Positions 26,512-36,245 of a stretch of DNA of 64,000 nucleotides are shown here, piece by piece; position 1 is the first letter of the stretch, and the number at the start of each line of letters is the position of its first letter. The notes under the pieces were generated by a model, which saw only the letters and a program-made list of their open reading frames with translations, ran no database searches and was not told where the DNA came from. Both the position numbers and the translations under genes were made by a program. The DNA is from Shewanella pneumatophori (GTDB lineage: Bacteria > Pseudomonadota > Gammaproteobacteria > Enterobacterales > Shewanellaceae): positions 372,001 through 436,000 of the forward strand of contig NZ_JAKILB010000002.1 of the NCBI RefSeq assembly GCF_023283895.1. The letters run 5' to 3'.

Positions 26512-26520
26512 AGTTATTGG

Positions 26521-28719
26521 CTATTTGTCGCCTTCATTCTTGTTGATAAGCAATATAATCAACAGCATACCAAAGAAGGTAACAATACTGACCTGCAAGG
26601 GGCCTGAGATCTCAAAGCCCATTTTACTGCCATTGAGAATATCGAAAATATCCTTTAGTGCACCGATAGATATTAACGCCATTGAGCCTGAAAGGATCCG
26701 GGTAAAGCGCTTACTGTTGCGAGTGCGTAGCTTGTCATAAAGCTTAGCAGTTTCGGCAATGATCTCTTTTTGACGGTATTGGATTTTGTCTAAGGTTTCT
26801 TGCGTGCGAGTATGTAACTTCTCGAAATCCATATGATGAAATACCTTTTGGATCATTCGAGTATGATCGGGAAAGGTCATCATGCTGCCAGCACTAATTA
26901 AGTCTAATAGCCAATGTGCATCGTTAGTAAATTGCTTTAAACAGTCACCTTCATCGGTGAGCTTTTTAACATGGGCTCTGAGTTTAGCTGCAGAAATATC
27001 TTTATCTTTTAGGCTAGGCACTGCCTGCTCTAAGTTAATCTTTAACTGTTTATCGAGCAGTTTATTGGTTAAATGAAACAGGTTGTTTACCGCCGCAGCA
27101 ACTTCCATCATTTCTGCCGACTGCTCTAGCACCCAGTTTGGTTGCTGTAATAGCCCTAAAACACATTCGTGGTGATTGGTAAAAACAAACTCATCCTGGT
27201 TATAGCAATCGCGATTAAGGTTATGTTGTTCGCTGGTAACTGTGCGTAGACACCAGTCATCAACCGCGCTGCGCAGTTCTCGCTGTGGTAGCACGAAAGC
27301 TGGATAGGCAAAATGTGATTTTAAGGATTTTGCTGTAACCGAATGATCGCGCCCGTCAATTCTTTCAACGACTCTATCTAGCAAGGTTGAAACAAAGCGA
27401 TTTTCAGAAGGGGTAAAAATTAATAGGTCTTCAACTTCTTGTTGGTAATGTGCGTAGTGCGAATTCAGTAAGGTGGCAAGCTCACTAAATCTTTGCTGAG
27501 CAAAGTCCTCTAGTAGTCCCACCTGTTGCTCATGCCAGCGCATATCTTGATCCATAGCAAAGGGCGTGCCTAAAGACATTGCATGACGCACGCCGCTGGC
27601 GCTGGTGTCGTCTAGCGGGGCTTTAAGGTTAAGTGCAAAAATGCCCATAGGGTAATAAATCAGTTCAACGTCAAAGTTAAGCTGCTTATTGTTGGCGTTT
27701 CTATTACGAAACGGCATGCTCAGGCTTGGTAGTTGCCATGAATAGATATCTTCAAAGTCTTTGGCTATGCCAGCCCAAATATCGTTGAGCATGTTACTTT
27801 GTGGCGATTCGGCGCCCCAGTCAGCTAAATGCAGGGGATGCACTGCTGGTGGGCTAGCAACAATATTGCTTAAGGTTTGTCTTAGCTCTCGAGTAATCAG
27901 ATGATTGACGTTGGCAAAGTAAGATATGCTGATAGAGCCTCGCTCGACATAAAGCTCACCAGATCCTGTTTGCCTGTTTTCACTAAAGAAGGTTAACGGC
28001 GGCCATAATGCTTCAAGATCCGTAGACATTATGTATTTGTCATCAGCGGTTAATGCACTTACAGCCTGTAAAAATTTAGGTCGTAATTCAGCCATTTGTG
28101 TGGTTAGTAGCGCTGGTTCTCCCCAGCGTATTGCGTAAAGCTCGGCAATAATACTCACTCCATTGTTAAAGTGCTGGTAGGCAGCAAATTCGGCGTTTAG
28201 GTGCTCAGCGTAAAACTGTCGTTCAAATTCATTAAACTGATGAGTGATAGCTTGTGCAGCAGCTAGGTGAGTTTCGATATTGTTAGCTGCATCAGACATT
28301 AACCAGTCTTGGCTGGTATAAATTCCACGGTCAATGTAACAAATATCTATTTGAATGGCGGCAAACTGCTGTAGGACTTTAGTGATGCCGCACTGAGGCA
28401 ACACTTCAAGGGCGGTAATACTGGAGCGAACCAAGGTTTCGGCGTGCAGATACCAATTACTTTCTTCTACTTCGTGGCGGGCATAGCTATAACAGGCACA
28501 AAAGACTAATAGTGTTTCAGCTGGAGCAAGAGTCTCAAGCTGTTTAGCGTTAATAACCGCTTGCTGCTCAAACTGATTAACGAGTGCGAATGCCGCAGAT
28601 TGGCGCTGTTGTAAATTCTTTTTGGCCCAGTGGAAACCTTGCTCAAAATCTTCGGCGCGAATGTATTGAAAGAATTGTTCAAGAATAGATTGCTGCTGTG
28701 TGTCTCTATCAAGTGTCAT
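26521..28719 (-). CDS. Large unrecognised protein with a CorA-like two-helix membrane tail
   Basis: A 732-residue protein without signal peptide. Residues 1-610 look cytoplasmic and mostly helical, with TPR-like helical pairs in the first 250 residues. Residues about 615-665 are a charged helix (EKLHTRTQETLDKIQYRQKE), followed by two hydrophobic segments (about 675-693 and 705-727) and a short charged end, an architecture like the C-terminus of CorA-type channels, but without GMN; the loop contains GSKMGF. I do not recognise the family. The start codon overlaps the stop of the acetyltransferase gene upstream by four bases (ATGA type), so the two are translationally coupled. Confidence 0.75.
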   Translation of the reverse strand: MTLDRDTQQQSILEQFFQYIRAEDFEQGFHWAKKNLQQRQSAAFALVNQFEQQAVINAKQLETLAPAETLLVFCACYSYARHEVEESNWYLHAETLVRSSITALEVLPQCGITKVLQQFAAIQIDICYIDRGIYTSQDWLMSDAANNIETHLAAAQAITHQFNEFERQFYAEHLNAEFAAYQHFNNGVSIIAELYAIRWGEPALLTTQMAELRPKFLQAVSALTADDKYIMSTDLEALWPPLTFFSENRQTGSGELYVERGSISISYFANVNHLITRELRQTLSNIVASPPAVHPLHLADWGAESPQSNMLNDIWAGIAKDFEDIYSWQLPSLSMPFRNRNANNKQLNFDVELIYYPMGIFALNLKAPLDDTSASGVRHAMSLGTPFAMDQDMRWHEQQVGLLEDFAQQRFSELATLLNSHYAHYQQEVEDLLIFTPSENRFVSTLLDRVVERIDGRDHSVTAKSLKSHFAYPAFVLPQRELRSAVDDWCLRTVTSEQHNLNRDCYNQDEFVFTNHHECVLGLLQQPNWVLEQSAEMMEVAAAVNNLFHLTNKLLDKQLKINLEQAVPSLKDKDISAAKLRAHVKKLTDEGDCLKQFTNDAHWLLDLISAGSMMTFPDHTRMIQKVFHHMDFEKLHTRTQETLDKIQYRQKEIIAETAKLYDKLRTRNSKRFTRILSGSMALISIGALKDIFDILNGSKMGFEISGPLQVSIVTFFGMLLIILLINKNEGDK

Positions 28720-29309
28720 GAGTCTTCCTTGGAGAGTATGTGGCTTCGCTGCTGTTTGAGTCTCGGATCCGTGGGTGTTAAGTAATAACTATTAATAAAA
28801 ATATGTTCAACCATTTGCCATATCTGGCTTGGAGAAGGGGCAGAGCTATGACTAGGAGCGTGATACATCAGCGCCATAGGAGCTGAGCCCATGTCATCAT
28901 AATGCGGTGATAAATAGTCGATATCAAAAGCGTTAAAGCCAAGTTTTTGGTAAAACTTGGCTGGCCCTGATTCTGCTTCAACCAACAATAAAATGCGTGT
29001 TGTTTGCTGCTCAATAAACTGAAACAGTTCGTCGCATAATAGCTTGCCTAGGCCTTGTCCTTGATGACTTGGAGCTATAAATAAGTAGCCAAGTAACGCA
29101 AATCCTTGCTGGGGGTAAAGCTCGGTAATTGATACGCCATATACTTGGTTAGCATCACAAAGCACAATACAGCGCGAGCTAGCGCTATCAATGGCTTGTT
29201 GTAACTCAGCTATTGGCTCACGTTCCCAATCTGGGAAGACTTGGCAGTATATTGCCATAGCGCTTTGCCATAATGCGCCGCTGGCTTGGGTAAGTTGTTT
29301 TATCTGCAT
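28716..29309 (-). CDS. GNAT-family N-acetyltransferase
   Basis: A 197-residue cytoplasmic acetyltransferase. The acetyl-CoA site is FIAPSHQGQGLGKLLCDE (Q/RxxGxG/A motif, about residues 76-93), with AKFYQKLGF (about 119-127) as motif B. The substrate is unknown. Its stop overlaps the start of the 732-residue protein at 28719, suggesting that the acetyltransferase and the membrane-tail protein work together or at least are made in fixed ratio. Confidence 0.88.
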   Translation of the reverse strand: MQIKQLTQASGALWQSAMAIYCQVFPDWEREPIAELQQAIDSASSRCIVLCDANQVYGVSITELYPQQGFALLGYLFIAPSHQGQGLGKLLCDELFQFIEQQTTRILLLVEAESGPAKFYQKLGFNAFDIDYLSPHYDDMGSAPMALMYHAPSHSSAPSPSQIWQMVEHIFINSYYLTPTDPRLKQQRSHILSKEDS

Positions 29310-29787
29310 GATTTATTATATTTTTATGTTTGATAAATCTTAGCAAAGCTTGCCTAAATCTTCGGCTAAAAACAATATTACCAAAGGCTTTTTCTTGGAT
29401 TTTATCCACTTTATGTTAGCTGTGATGACGAGCTTAGTTGCCTCAATTGGTTATGTATATCGTTTCTATATTGGCTACGGCTTATATTGAAGTTAAATGC
29501 TGTTATAGGGGAAGGGCTTAATTTATTTAAATTTGTTAATTTCCTCTAGTTTATATTCGCCCTACTAAATTAGTCTTTTGTCGTGTACTACTAGTTAGAT
29601 GTATAAATAATAAATGTTAGCGACAGAATATGTTATTTTTATATCAGCATAAACTTTATTAAGCTTGAAATAATTAGTCATAGGTTTTAGTGCTTTAATT
29701 ATCCCTGTTCGATCACAGTTTATATTGAACAAGCTGATAGTATTTCAGCCCTTTTAATATGCCTATGTCGGTTAAAACGGTTTTAGT
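29310..29787. other. AT-rich divergent intergenic region
   Basis: About 480 bases between the leftward acetyltransferase operon and the chemoreceptor gene, strongly AT-rich. Promoters for both directions should be here. I see no ORF I can support and no repeat. Confidence 0.5.
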
Positions 29788-31419
29788 ATGTCTAATATTT
29801 CCATCAAGCAATTACTTATCACGATTTTTATTAGCCTATTAATGATATTTGCCCTGTCGCTTGGGATTATCAAATACCATAGTAAACAATTAGAAGCGCA
29901 AATATACACCTTAGAGCATGAGAACCAGACGAGCGGCTTAATCGCTCAGTTACTCAATAAAGTTTCTGGGCTGCGCCGTGAGCAATTAGGCTATAGCCTG
30001 CGCCGAGTACAGGCTTCACCGATAAGTGAAGAATCACGTGAGTATTTGGATCAGCAGATTATTGATATTGATGACATAATTCTTAGCGCTCAGCAGACAG
30101 TTGGTGCTGAAACGTTAGCGAAGATTAACCGACTTAAACCTGCTGTGAATGAGTTTAGCCAGCTACATAAGCAGTTTTTAACCAGTGACAGCAATCAAGG
30201 CGCGGCTGCTGCAGGTGAAATGCTAAGCTCGATGGAAGCGTGGCATATTTACAATAATATCGAGCAAGGTATTTTTGTGCTGATGGAGCAACAAGCCGCT
30301 AAAGTCGCAGCAGCTAAGCACGAAGCTGACAAAGCAATGGAGTCATTAAATAGCACTACGATTATTGTCGCAATAATCTTTATTTTTGCGCTTGTGAGTT
30401 CCGCAGCCTTTTTATTAAGACGTATATTGTCGCCATTGCATGCGACTAAATCTGCACTATCTATGATTGCTGCAGGTGATTTAACCGCTAATATCGACAT
30501 GACAAAGTTCAATAGCCGTGAGTTTAATGAAATGGCCAATGAATTACTGACAATGCGTAATCAATTGCAAGATATGATCTCACAAATTGGCGCGTCATCA
30601 ATTCAATTGGCTGCGGCGGTTGAAGAGGTGAGTACTATTGCTGGTGAGTCTGCTAACGGCGTGGGGCAGCAACAATATGAGGTTGATCAGGTGGCAACGG
30701 CTATGACTGAACTGCAAACCTCGATTACCGAAATTGCCCGCAATACTAATCAAACTGCAGAGCAAGCGTTACTGGCGGTAAACGCGGCTGACAGTGGCAG
30801 CCGTGTGGTCGCTAATACTATGCTCGCTATTAACGAATCTGAATCTGAAATTACCGCAGTAAGTGAGGTAATAAGTCAGCTACAACAAGATACTGATGCA
30901 ATATCAGTAATTGTTGAAGTGATTTCGGATATTACCGACCAAACTAACTTATTGGCACTTAATGCTGCAATTGAGGCGGCGAGAGCGGGTGAGCAAGGCC
31001 GTGGTTTCGCTGTGGTTGCAGATGAAGTGCGTACATTAGCGAGCCGCACTCAAAGCTCTGCCCATGAAATTAAAACGACTATTGAGTTATTGCAAAACCG
31101 CTCGCAAACCGCTGTTAACGTGATGAATTCGAGCAGAGATAAAATGAGGCATAGTGTTGAGCAGGCAAACTGCGCTAGCGTAGCCATTGGTGATATCAAC
31201 ACAGCAATTACCCAAATCAATGATATGGCGATTCAAGTTGCCAGCGCCACTGAGCAGCAAACAGCTGTTACAGAAGAGCTTAGTCAGAATATTATTAATA
31301 TTAGTGATGCAGCTAGTCGAGTGAGTGATGGCACAGCGCAGGTGTCTCAGTCGAGTAATGAGTTAAGCCAGCTAGCGGTTAATTTGGCCGATATTATCCG
31401 TCGATTCCGCACGGTATAA
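29788..31419 (+). CDS. Methyl-accepting chemotaxis protein
   Basis: A 543-residue inner-membrane chemoreceptor. First transmembrane helix about residues 8-28, a helical periplasmic sensing region (about 30-188, resembling four-helix-bundle sensors), second transmembrane helix about 190-212, HAMP domain about 213-266 ([18 protein letters not shown]), and the coiled-coil signalling domain to the end. The hairpin tip that contacts CheA/CheW is clear ([20 protein letters not shown], about 390-409). Ligand unknown. There is no CheB/CheR-binding pentapeptide at the C-terminus. Monocistronic, as is common for orphan receptors. Confidence 0.95.
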   Translation: MSNISIKQLLITIFISLLMIFALSLGIIKYHSKQLEAQIYTLEHENQTSGLIAQLLNKVSGLRREQLGYSLRRVQASPISEESREYLDQQIIDIDDIILSAQQTVGAETLAKINRLKPAVNEFSQLHKQFLTSDSNQGAAAAGEMLSSMEAWHIYNNIEQGIFVLMEQQAAKVAAAKHEADKAMESLNSTTIIVAIIFIFALVSSAAFLLRRILSPLHATKSALSMIAAGDLTANIDMTKFNSREFNEMANELLTMRNQLQDMISQIGASSIQLAAAVEEVSTIAGESANGVGQQQYEVDQVATAMTELQTSITEIARNTNQTAEQALLAVNAADSGSRVVANTMLAINESESEITAVSEVISQLQQDTDAISVIVEVISDITDQTNLLALNAAIEAARAGEQGRGFAVVADEVRTLASRTQSSAHEIKTTIELLQNRSQTAVNVMNSSRDKMRHSVEQANCASVAIGDINTAITQINDMAIQVASATEQQTAVTEELSQNIINISDAASRVSDGTAQVSQSSNELSQLAVNLADIIRRFRTV

Positions 31420-31891
31420 CTATTTGAGCACAATGTGACTTAGCTATAGATAAGTGTTAGTAGCGGCTGAATTCAATTGCAGATAGCCTCGTGGTGTCGG
31501 CTTTTGAGTTCGGTTTACTGCTTATATTGATCGCTATTCTTTATGAGGATTCTACTTTCAAACGAATTTGCTACTGACTATAGTCGCCATTAGCTCTCCT
31601 GTTTTCTCTATCTCTAGCGTTAACTGGATGACAACTAGAATACCTAGCTTGGCAGGCCTTTGTTTTTTCTTGTTTAGTTTAGCTGTTTTTATCCATATTA
31701 AGCTCGGTTAATTGATGCTTAAAATTTCTGCTTAAATCACGCATTTTTTATAGGGTTTTAAGAATAAAATCATATTCACAGCGTATTATATAGCCAGCAG
31801 ATAAAAGTGAGTTCTATCGCAGGATTTTCGTCATAGTTTGTCGCTAATATAAGCAGCCGCTATGCAAGGTAACTTATTACAAGGAGTATTT
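31420..31891. other. Intergenic region before the DUF3083 gene
   Basis: About 470 AT-rich bases. A strong AAGGAG RBS at 31881-31886 precedes the ATG at 31892. No RNA gene or repeat recognised. Confidence 0.5.
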
Positions 31892-32980
31892 ATGGCCCTA
31901 AGTCATCAGCAAAAAGTGTATATACCCAAGGACGTTCGTAGTAATCAATATATCACCGCAGAAATTCTAGTAACTGATGCTCTGTTGGCACATTATCCTG
32001 ATTATAAAACCTGTTATCAGACCCTAAGCCGCAGTATTTTTAAGTTGGCAGAGCAGCAAGAGATTTATAACGTGCACGTTATAACTAACGACAAGTTGCC
32101 AGTTGTACGTTTTCACACAGAAGCATACAGTTTTCCAACTGCAGAGCAGATTATCTTTTTTTACAATCCTGAATACCATCAGGCGCAAACCTTACACAGC
32201 AAAGATGATTATCGCGCCCGTAAGATAAGAATCGTATTCTTGGCAACGGGTGAAGATATTCGCAGTAACTCTGCAAATTTCCACATTAAGGTGCAGTCAT
32301 TTTTATCAGCGCTAATGCCACAACTGCCTGAAAGTGAGCTTAAGGTTAAGATCCGTGATCACCAGCATCTGTCTTATGATCTCTTTGCTAAATCTAAAGG
32401 CAATAAAGAAAGTTACGGTTATAAGTTACGTTCAATCAGCAACCGCTATCAGGCACGTGAATGCCCATTGCCTGAAGGGCATGGCTCTTTATGCTATGTG
32501 ACCGTAAAGTTGCCTTTAGGTCGTAAACTTAAAAACGCCTTGCTGGCAGCCGACACCGATGACTTCACGCCTTTATATCAAAAGCTCGAAGACAGCTTTA
32601 TTGCGGCGACTGCAGGTAAACAGCTGAAGCATATTGCTATGGTTGCCAATGGCTTAACACCGCTTGTTCGTAACAGTAAGTACGATCAGGTAGATGGCAC
32701 CGATGAAGTGCAAATGCTTGGTTTTGATCCTAATGTTGAGCAGCAACAGTTTATTCGCCATTGGGACGGTAATCGCCTAGTTGAAATGGTCAGCTTCACG
32801 ATTGCTGCAGAGGTTAAGGATTCAAAAGAGGGCGGTTTAGGCCGTTACTTAAACCGCGTTGAAGAAGCACTGAAAAGCTTTATTGCAGAGCTTGAGTTTG
32901 ATAAGTCGCGTGAAGACTTAATCGTTCGCTTCCATCAGCACATTAGTTATCAAGCACCGGCGCAATTGCTTGGTAAGTAA
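31892..32980 (+). CDS. DUF3083 family protein
   Basis: A 362-residue soluble protein resembling the DUF3083 family of Shewanella and close relatives, which has no known function. The start at 31892 is chosen from a perfect AAGGAG six bases upstream, not from the in-frame ATG 30 bases earlier. No signal peptide or transmembrane helix. Conserved-looking segments are FYNPEYHQAQTLHSKDDYRARK (shown in parts), IRIVFLATGEDIR and RFHQHISYQAP near the C-terminus. A stem-loop terminator at 33001 ends the transcript. Confidence 0.75.
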   Translation: MALSHQQKVYIPKDVRSNQYITAEILVTDALLAHYPDYKTCYQTLSRSIFKLAEQQEIYNVHVITNDKLPVVRFHTEAYSFPTAEQIIFFYNPEYHQAQTLHSKDDYRARKIRIVFLATGEDIRSNSANFHIKVQSFLSALMPQLPESELKVKIRDHQHLSYDLFAKSKGNKESYGYKLRSISNRYQARECPLPEGHGSLCYVTVKLPLGRKLKNALLAADTDDFTPLYQKLEDSFIAATAGKQLKHIAMVANGLTPLVRNSKYDQVDGTDEVQMLGFDPNVEQQQFIRHWDGNRLVEMVSFTIAAEVKDSKEGGLGRYLNRVEEALKSFIAELEFDKSREDLIVRFHQHISYQAPAQLLGK

Positions 32981-33000
32981 GCTTAAATTAACAATAAAAC

Positions 33001-33048
33001 ATGCCTTTGCTGGAAGATAATTTAGGTTTATCCAGTAAAGGCATTTTT
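33001..33048 (+). terminator. Rho-independent terminator
   Basis: A 14-bp stem with one mismatch (ATGCCTTTGCTGGA / TCCAGTAAAGGCAT) followed by five T, after the DUF3083 gene. Confidence 0.85.
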
Positions 33049-33072
33049 CGTTATACGCTCGCACTAGTAAGC

Positions 33073-33609
33073 CTACCAAATATAGCCGTAGCTTAGTCCT
33101 ATCGAGTCGGCACCATCGTTATGACTTGCCAGATCGGCATTTGAATAATGCATAAAGAACAAACCAATTTTGTGCTGTTCATTGACTATGACACCAACAC
33201 CTATTTTATCTTCAAATAACCAATTTGAGCCTAAATTGCGGTCAAGGTAAATCGAGTTTTCAACGTAAGCCGCGCCAATACCCAGTTCAATGAAAATTGA
33301 CATGGGTTCAAAATGCCATAAATAATGAAAAACAGGATTCAAGCTGACGACATGATTGGCTTGATGACCAACATCACCCCAGCGCTGTATTGAGGTTTCT
33401 AATCTTAACCCTATGTTATATGGCTTTAAAAAGTCATCAAGTATGGTTAAATCATGAGAGTAAGAAAGTCGCCAAGTATCACCTCGATTAGAGCCACTTT
33501 CTTTGGCTGGAACAACTCCATAGGCGAATTCGAGACTGGAGTTTGCCATGCTAGTCACAGTGAAAATTGACAATGTGACACACAAAAATATCAGAGCGAA
33601 TATTCTCAC
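33073..33609 (-). CDS. pagL: Outer-membrane lipid A 3-O-deacylase, PagL-like
   Basis: A 178-residue outer-membrane beta-barrel enzyme that removes an acyl chain from lipid A. A signal peptide of about 22 residues ends at MA/NS. The catalytic His-Ser pair is in FFMHYSNADLASHNDG near the C-terminus, the PagL active-site pattern (HYSNAGL...), and the last residue pattern YGYIW fits a barrel end. I choose a GTG start at 33609 because TAGGAG sits five bases before it; the frame extends to 33627 but that start lacks an RBS. Confidence 0.85.
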   Translation of the reverse strand: MRIFALIFLCVTLSIFTVTSMANSSLEFAYGVVPAKESGSNRGDTWRLSYSHDLTILDDFLKPYNIGLRLETSIQRWGDVGHQANHVVSLNPVFHYLWHFEPMSIFIELGIGAAYVENSIYLDRNLGSNWLFEDKIGVGVIVNEQHKIGLFFMHYSNADLASHNDGADSIGLSYGYIW

Positions 33610-33666
33610 CTTAACTCCTACAGGCACAAGCGCGCCATTAGTTAATAACTAGGCGAATCAGTATTA

Positions 33667-33932
33667 ATACCAATCAGTATAAACATTTAGTCACTCAGCG
33701 AGAGTTTAGCGGTTTTGAGGCAAGGCAACGAGTAAAGGGCATAGTTGTTCTACGTTCAAGCTCGTTAACACGGCATCAGAATCGCTAAAACTCGCCATTT
33801 TGGAGCGTTTTGGGCTGCCTACTTCTGCGTTGATTAGCTTTATAAGGGAACAACCATTCTTGCAGCTATTCGCCTTGAATTAGTTTGCCAAAAATCGCTC
33901 TGAGTAGATCAAATTCTTATACTGATTGGTAT
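33667..33932. mobile_element. MITE-like element with 16-bp terminal inverted repeats
   Basis: 266 bp bounded by perfect 16-bp inverted repeats (ATACCAATCAGTATAA at 33667-33682; its complement at 33917-33932). The interior also shows imperfect long-range symmetry (for example GTTGTTC near 33743 and GAACAAC near 33849; CAGCGAGAG...GGCAAGG near the left end and CCTTG...CGCTCTG near the right end), so the whole unit can fold into a long hairpin. It encodes no protein. A related, degenerate left half lies at 55202-55283. Mobilisation by a transposase in trans is inferred. Confidence 0.75.
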
Positions 33933-34119
33933 AAGGTTAGTTGGTTTATGCTGTTTCTGATAAAGGCAATCAGTGGTGGTGTCGTTTTTATGCTGAACTG
34001 CATTTCATCTTGTGCTAAAAATGTCGTCTTAGTATAGAGTTACAAATTACTGCTGTTTACTCATCCCCATATTCGACAAAGGGTGTTGAGCTGAATATTT
34101 AGCACTGCAGCGCAGTGTT
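33933..34119. other. Leader region of the diguanylate cyclase gene
   Basis: About 190 bases between the MITE-like element and the GGDEF gene; no clear RBS or other site was recognised before the ATG at 34120. Confidence 0.4.
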
Positions 34120-35346
34120 ATGCATTTAATTCGGTTTATATTGAGGTTTACTTTGTCTGCTTTTTACCATAGTTGTCGCTACTTCCTTTTGCCGGTTTTA
34201 TTTGTGGCTGGAGCATTGGCTGCCATCTCTTTTTATCAAGTCAATTTGCAGCAGTGGCAGCAGATCATCGATCAACTTCCTTATTGGCTGTTAACTGCAG
34301 CCATCATTATCGCATTGCAATTTAATCGCAGTCGCTTAGGGTATTTGGCACTATTACTACTGGGATACTATTTCTATAGCACTGAGCTTGCTAGCAGTGC
34401 AGAGCAACAGTTGTACTGGCAACAAATTCTGCTTGGCGGTGGCTTAGTGATTAGCTGGTTTGCATTTATTAAAGATAGAGGCGTGTTGTCGCCGCACTTC
34501 TTTATACGCCTAATTGGCATTACCGTATGCATGGCTGCCAGTTTTTTCTGGGTTTGGTTTAATACCGAATACCAACAACAATTGGATGATTATTTACCTG
34601 CCAATGGCCAGATTAACTTTCGAGTCTTGTTGCCTTTGTATTTATGTGTTTCGCTAGTGTGGATCCTTGGCTTGTGGCGGGCAAACTTAGTTCATACCTC
34701 CATTTTTATTAGTTTGATTTTATGGGGGGCGCACTTCCTAGCACCAGAGCTAGTGGCACTCTCGATATCGATGACCCTATTGGCCGCTCTGTATATATTA
34801 ACCGTGCTGAGTGACTCTTATTTCTTGGCTTATCGAGATGAGTTAACAGGATTAGCATCGCGCCGAGCATTATTTAATTTGGTGCTGTCATTAGGGCGAA
34901 AGTATAGTGTGGCTATGGTCGATATTGATCATTTTAAGAAGTTTAACGATACCTATGGTCACGATGTTGGCGATCAAGTATTGAAATTAGTGGCGAGCAA
35001 AATCGCGGCGGTTCGCGGCGGTGGTAAGGCATTTAGATATGGTGGTGAGGAGTTCACCATTATATTTTCTCGTAAAGATGTGCAGTCGGTATTAGAGCAC
35101 CTTGAAGCAGTGCGAGAAGCTGTTGAAGACTATGACATTGTGCTTCGAGATGAACAACGTAAGAGCCAGTCTAAAGCGACTCGAAGTAAAGACCAGAGTC
35201 GAAATCAATTTAAAACGGTAAGTGTTACTATATCCATTGGGGTTGCCGAACATGAAAATGGTGAAACCTTTGAGCAAACCATGAAGCGTTCAGATCAAGC
35301 CTTATATAAGGCAAAGAAAAAAGGCCGTAACCAAGTTTGTAGTTAG
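34120..35346 (+). CDS. Membrane-bound diguanylate cyclase (GGDEF domain)
   Basis: A 408-residue inner-membrane enzyme that makes c-di-GMP from two GTP. Residues 1-230 contain about seven to eight hydrophobic helices, an integral membrane sensing module of unknown ligand. The GGDEF domain occupies about 240-405: DELTGLASRRALF (about 242), the metal-binding DIDHFKKFND (about 269), and the active-site loop RYGGEEF (about 308-314). An RxxD inhibitory site is not obvious before the loop. The domain contains an unusually long basic insertion (about residues 350-372, rich in Arg, Lys, Ser, Gln) before SVTISIGVAE. The RRF_GI gene starts 29 bases later. Confidence 0.93.
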   Translation: MHLIRFILRFTLSAFYHSCRYFLLPVLFVAGALAAISFYQVNLQQWQQIIDQLPYWLLTAAIIIALQFNRSRLGYLALLLLGYYFYSTELASSAEQQLYWQQILLGGGLVISWFAFIKDRGVLSPHFFIRLIGITVCMAASFFWVWFNTEYQQQLDDYLPANGQINFRVLLPLYLCVSLVWILGLWRANLVHTSIFISLILWGAHFLAPELVALSISMTLLAALYILTVLSDSYFLAYRDELTGLASRRALFNLVLSLGRKYSVAMVDIDHFKKFNDTYGHDVGDQVLKLVASKIAAVRGGGKAFRYGGEEFTIIFSRKDVQSVLEHLEAVREAVEDYDIVLRDEQRKSQSKATRSKDQSRNQFKTVSVTISIGVAEHENGETFEQTMKRSDQALYKAKKKGRNQVCS

Positions 35347-35375
35347 TTTGTATTTATATAGAAGGCAGGTAAACA

Positions 35376-35810
35376 TTGAGCGACAACATTAGCATTGCAC
35401 TGCCTTCATTAATTCACAGAATAGGTCGTGAGCCAGTAAAGCATGCGCAACTTATTGCAAAGCAGTACCGCTGTGAGTTAAAGCGGGTGCGTCGCTCGCG
35501 AAACTGGGCGCTAACAGGAGTGCCGATGGCTGTGCAGCAATTTAGCGCAGAGCTGAAGCAGGTATGCTTAACCTCCCCGCAGAACAATACAGCAGATAAC
35601 CTGACGTTGAGCCCGCAAAAACTGACTTATTTAATTCAAAAAGTCGATACCGCATTACTTGGTCATGCTGATAAATTAGAGCCCTTAGCTGCGAAGCTGG
35701 TTCGATTGATAACGGCTAATCCTAATATCACTTTAGCTGAATTGATGCATTTAACTGATTGCAGTTTAAGTGAGGCAAGGGCTGCGCGATTTGATGCTGA
35801 CTCTTGGTAG
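35376..35810 (+). CDS. RRF_GI-like small protein (annotated elsewhere as ribosome recycling factor family)
   Basis: A 144-residue soluble basic protein that starts with TTG; the conserved N-terminus (ISIALPSLIHRIG, then KRVRRSRNWALTG) fits the RRF_GI family of Shewanella and Vibrio, and the next Met would remove it, so TTG is well supported. GGCAGGT upstream acts as RBS. Despite the family name there is no direct similarity I can see to ribosome recycling factor Frr and no function is established. The C-terminal part (LTLAELMHLTDCSLSEARAAR, in pieces) looks like a small helix-turn-helix or helical bundle. Lies 29 bases behind the diguanylate cyclase gene, perhaps co-transcribed. Confidence 0.75.
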   Translation: MSDNISIALPSLIHRIGREPVKHAQLIAKQYRCELKRVRRSRNWALTGVPMAVQQFSAELKQVCLTSPQNNTADNLTLSPQKLTYLIQKVDTALLGHADKLEPLAAKLVRLITANPNITLAELMHLTDCSLSEARAARFDADSW

Positions 35811-35868
35811 TGTCTTTAGAACAATCCTTTTATTATTGAGACTTGAGGAGCATTTGGTTTTGCAGCTT

Positions 35869-36234
35869 TTAGTTCAGTATATCGGCATAGAGTTCGGTCA
35901 CAAACTCAATAAACGCTCTTACTTTTGGGATTTTGGCGCGACTCTTTGGGTATAGCGCATAAACATCAACTCCCTTTAATCCCCACTGCGGTAGCACTTG
36001 CACTAGTTTGCCTGTCTCTACAGCTGTTTTGCATAGATACGCTGGCAATATTCCTACACCTAAACCATCAATAAGTGCTTGCTTGAGCATGGCGTAATCA
36101 TCAACAAGTAAGCGTGGCTTTTGTTTGATCAGTTGTTGCTCACCTTGCTCTGAAGTAACTGACAGCCGTGGATCATTATTGGTTGGATTAATGATTAATA
36201 ATTGATGTTCAGCGGGTGAAGCAAGAGCTCCCAA
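35869..36234 (-). pseudogene. LysR-family regulator remnant (C-terminal effector domain only)
   Basis: 121 codons encode the last part of a LysR substrate-binding domain: PRLLVDDYAMLKQALIDGLG, then GVGILPAYLC and the typical end (FIEFVTELYADIL). The N-terminal helix-turn-helix and about the first 170 residues are absent: an in-frame TAA lies four codons before the first possible TTG, and the region upstream is a terminator plus noncoding sequence. So this is a truncated gene remnant and not a functional regulator, although the remaining frame is intact. Confidence 0.8.
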
Positions 36235-36245
36235 ACTTACGATTT

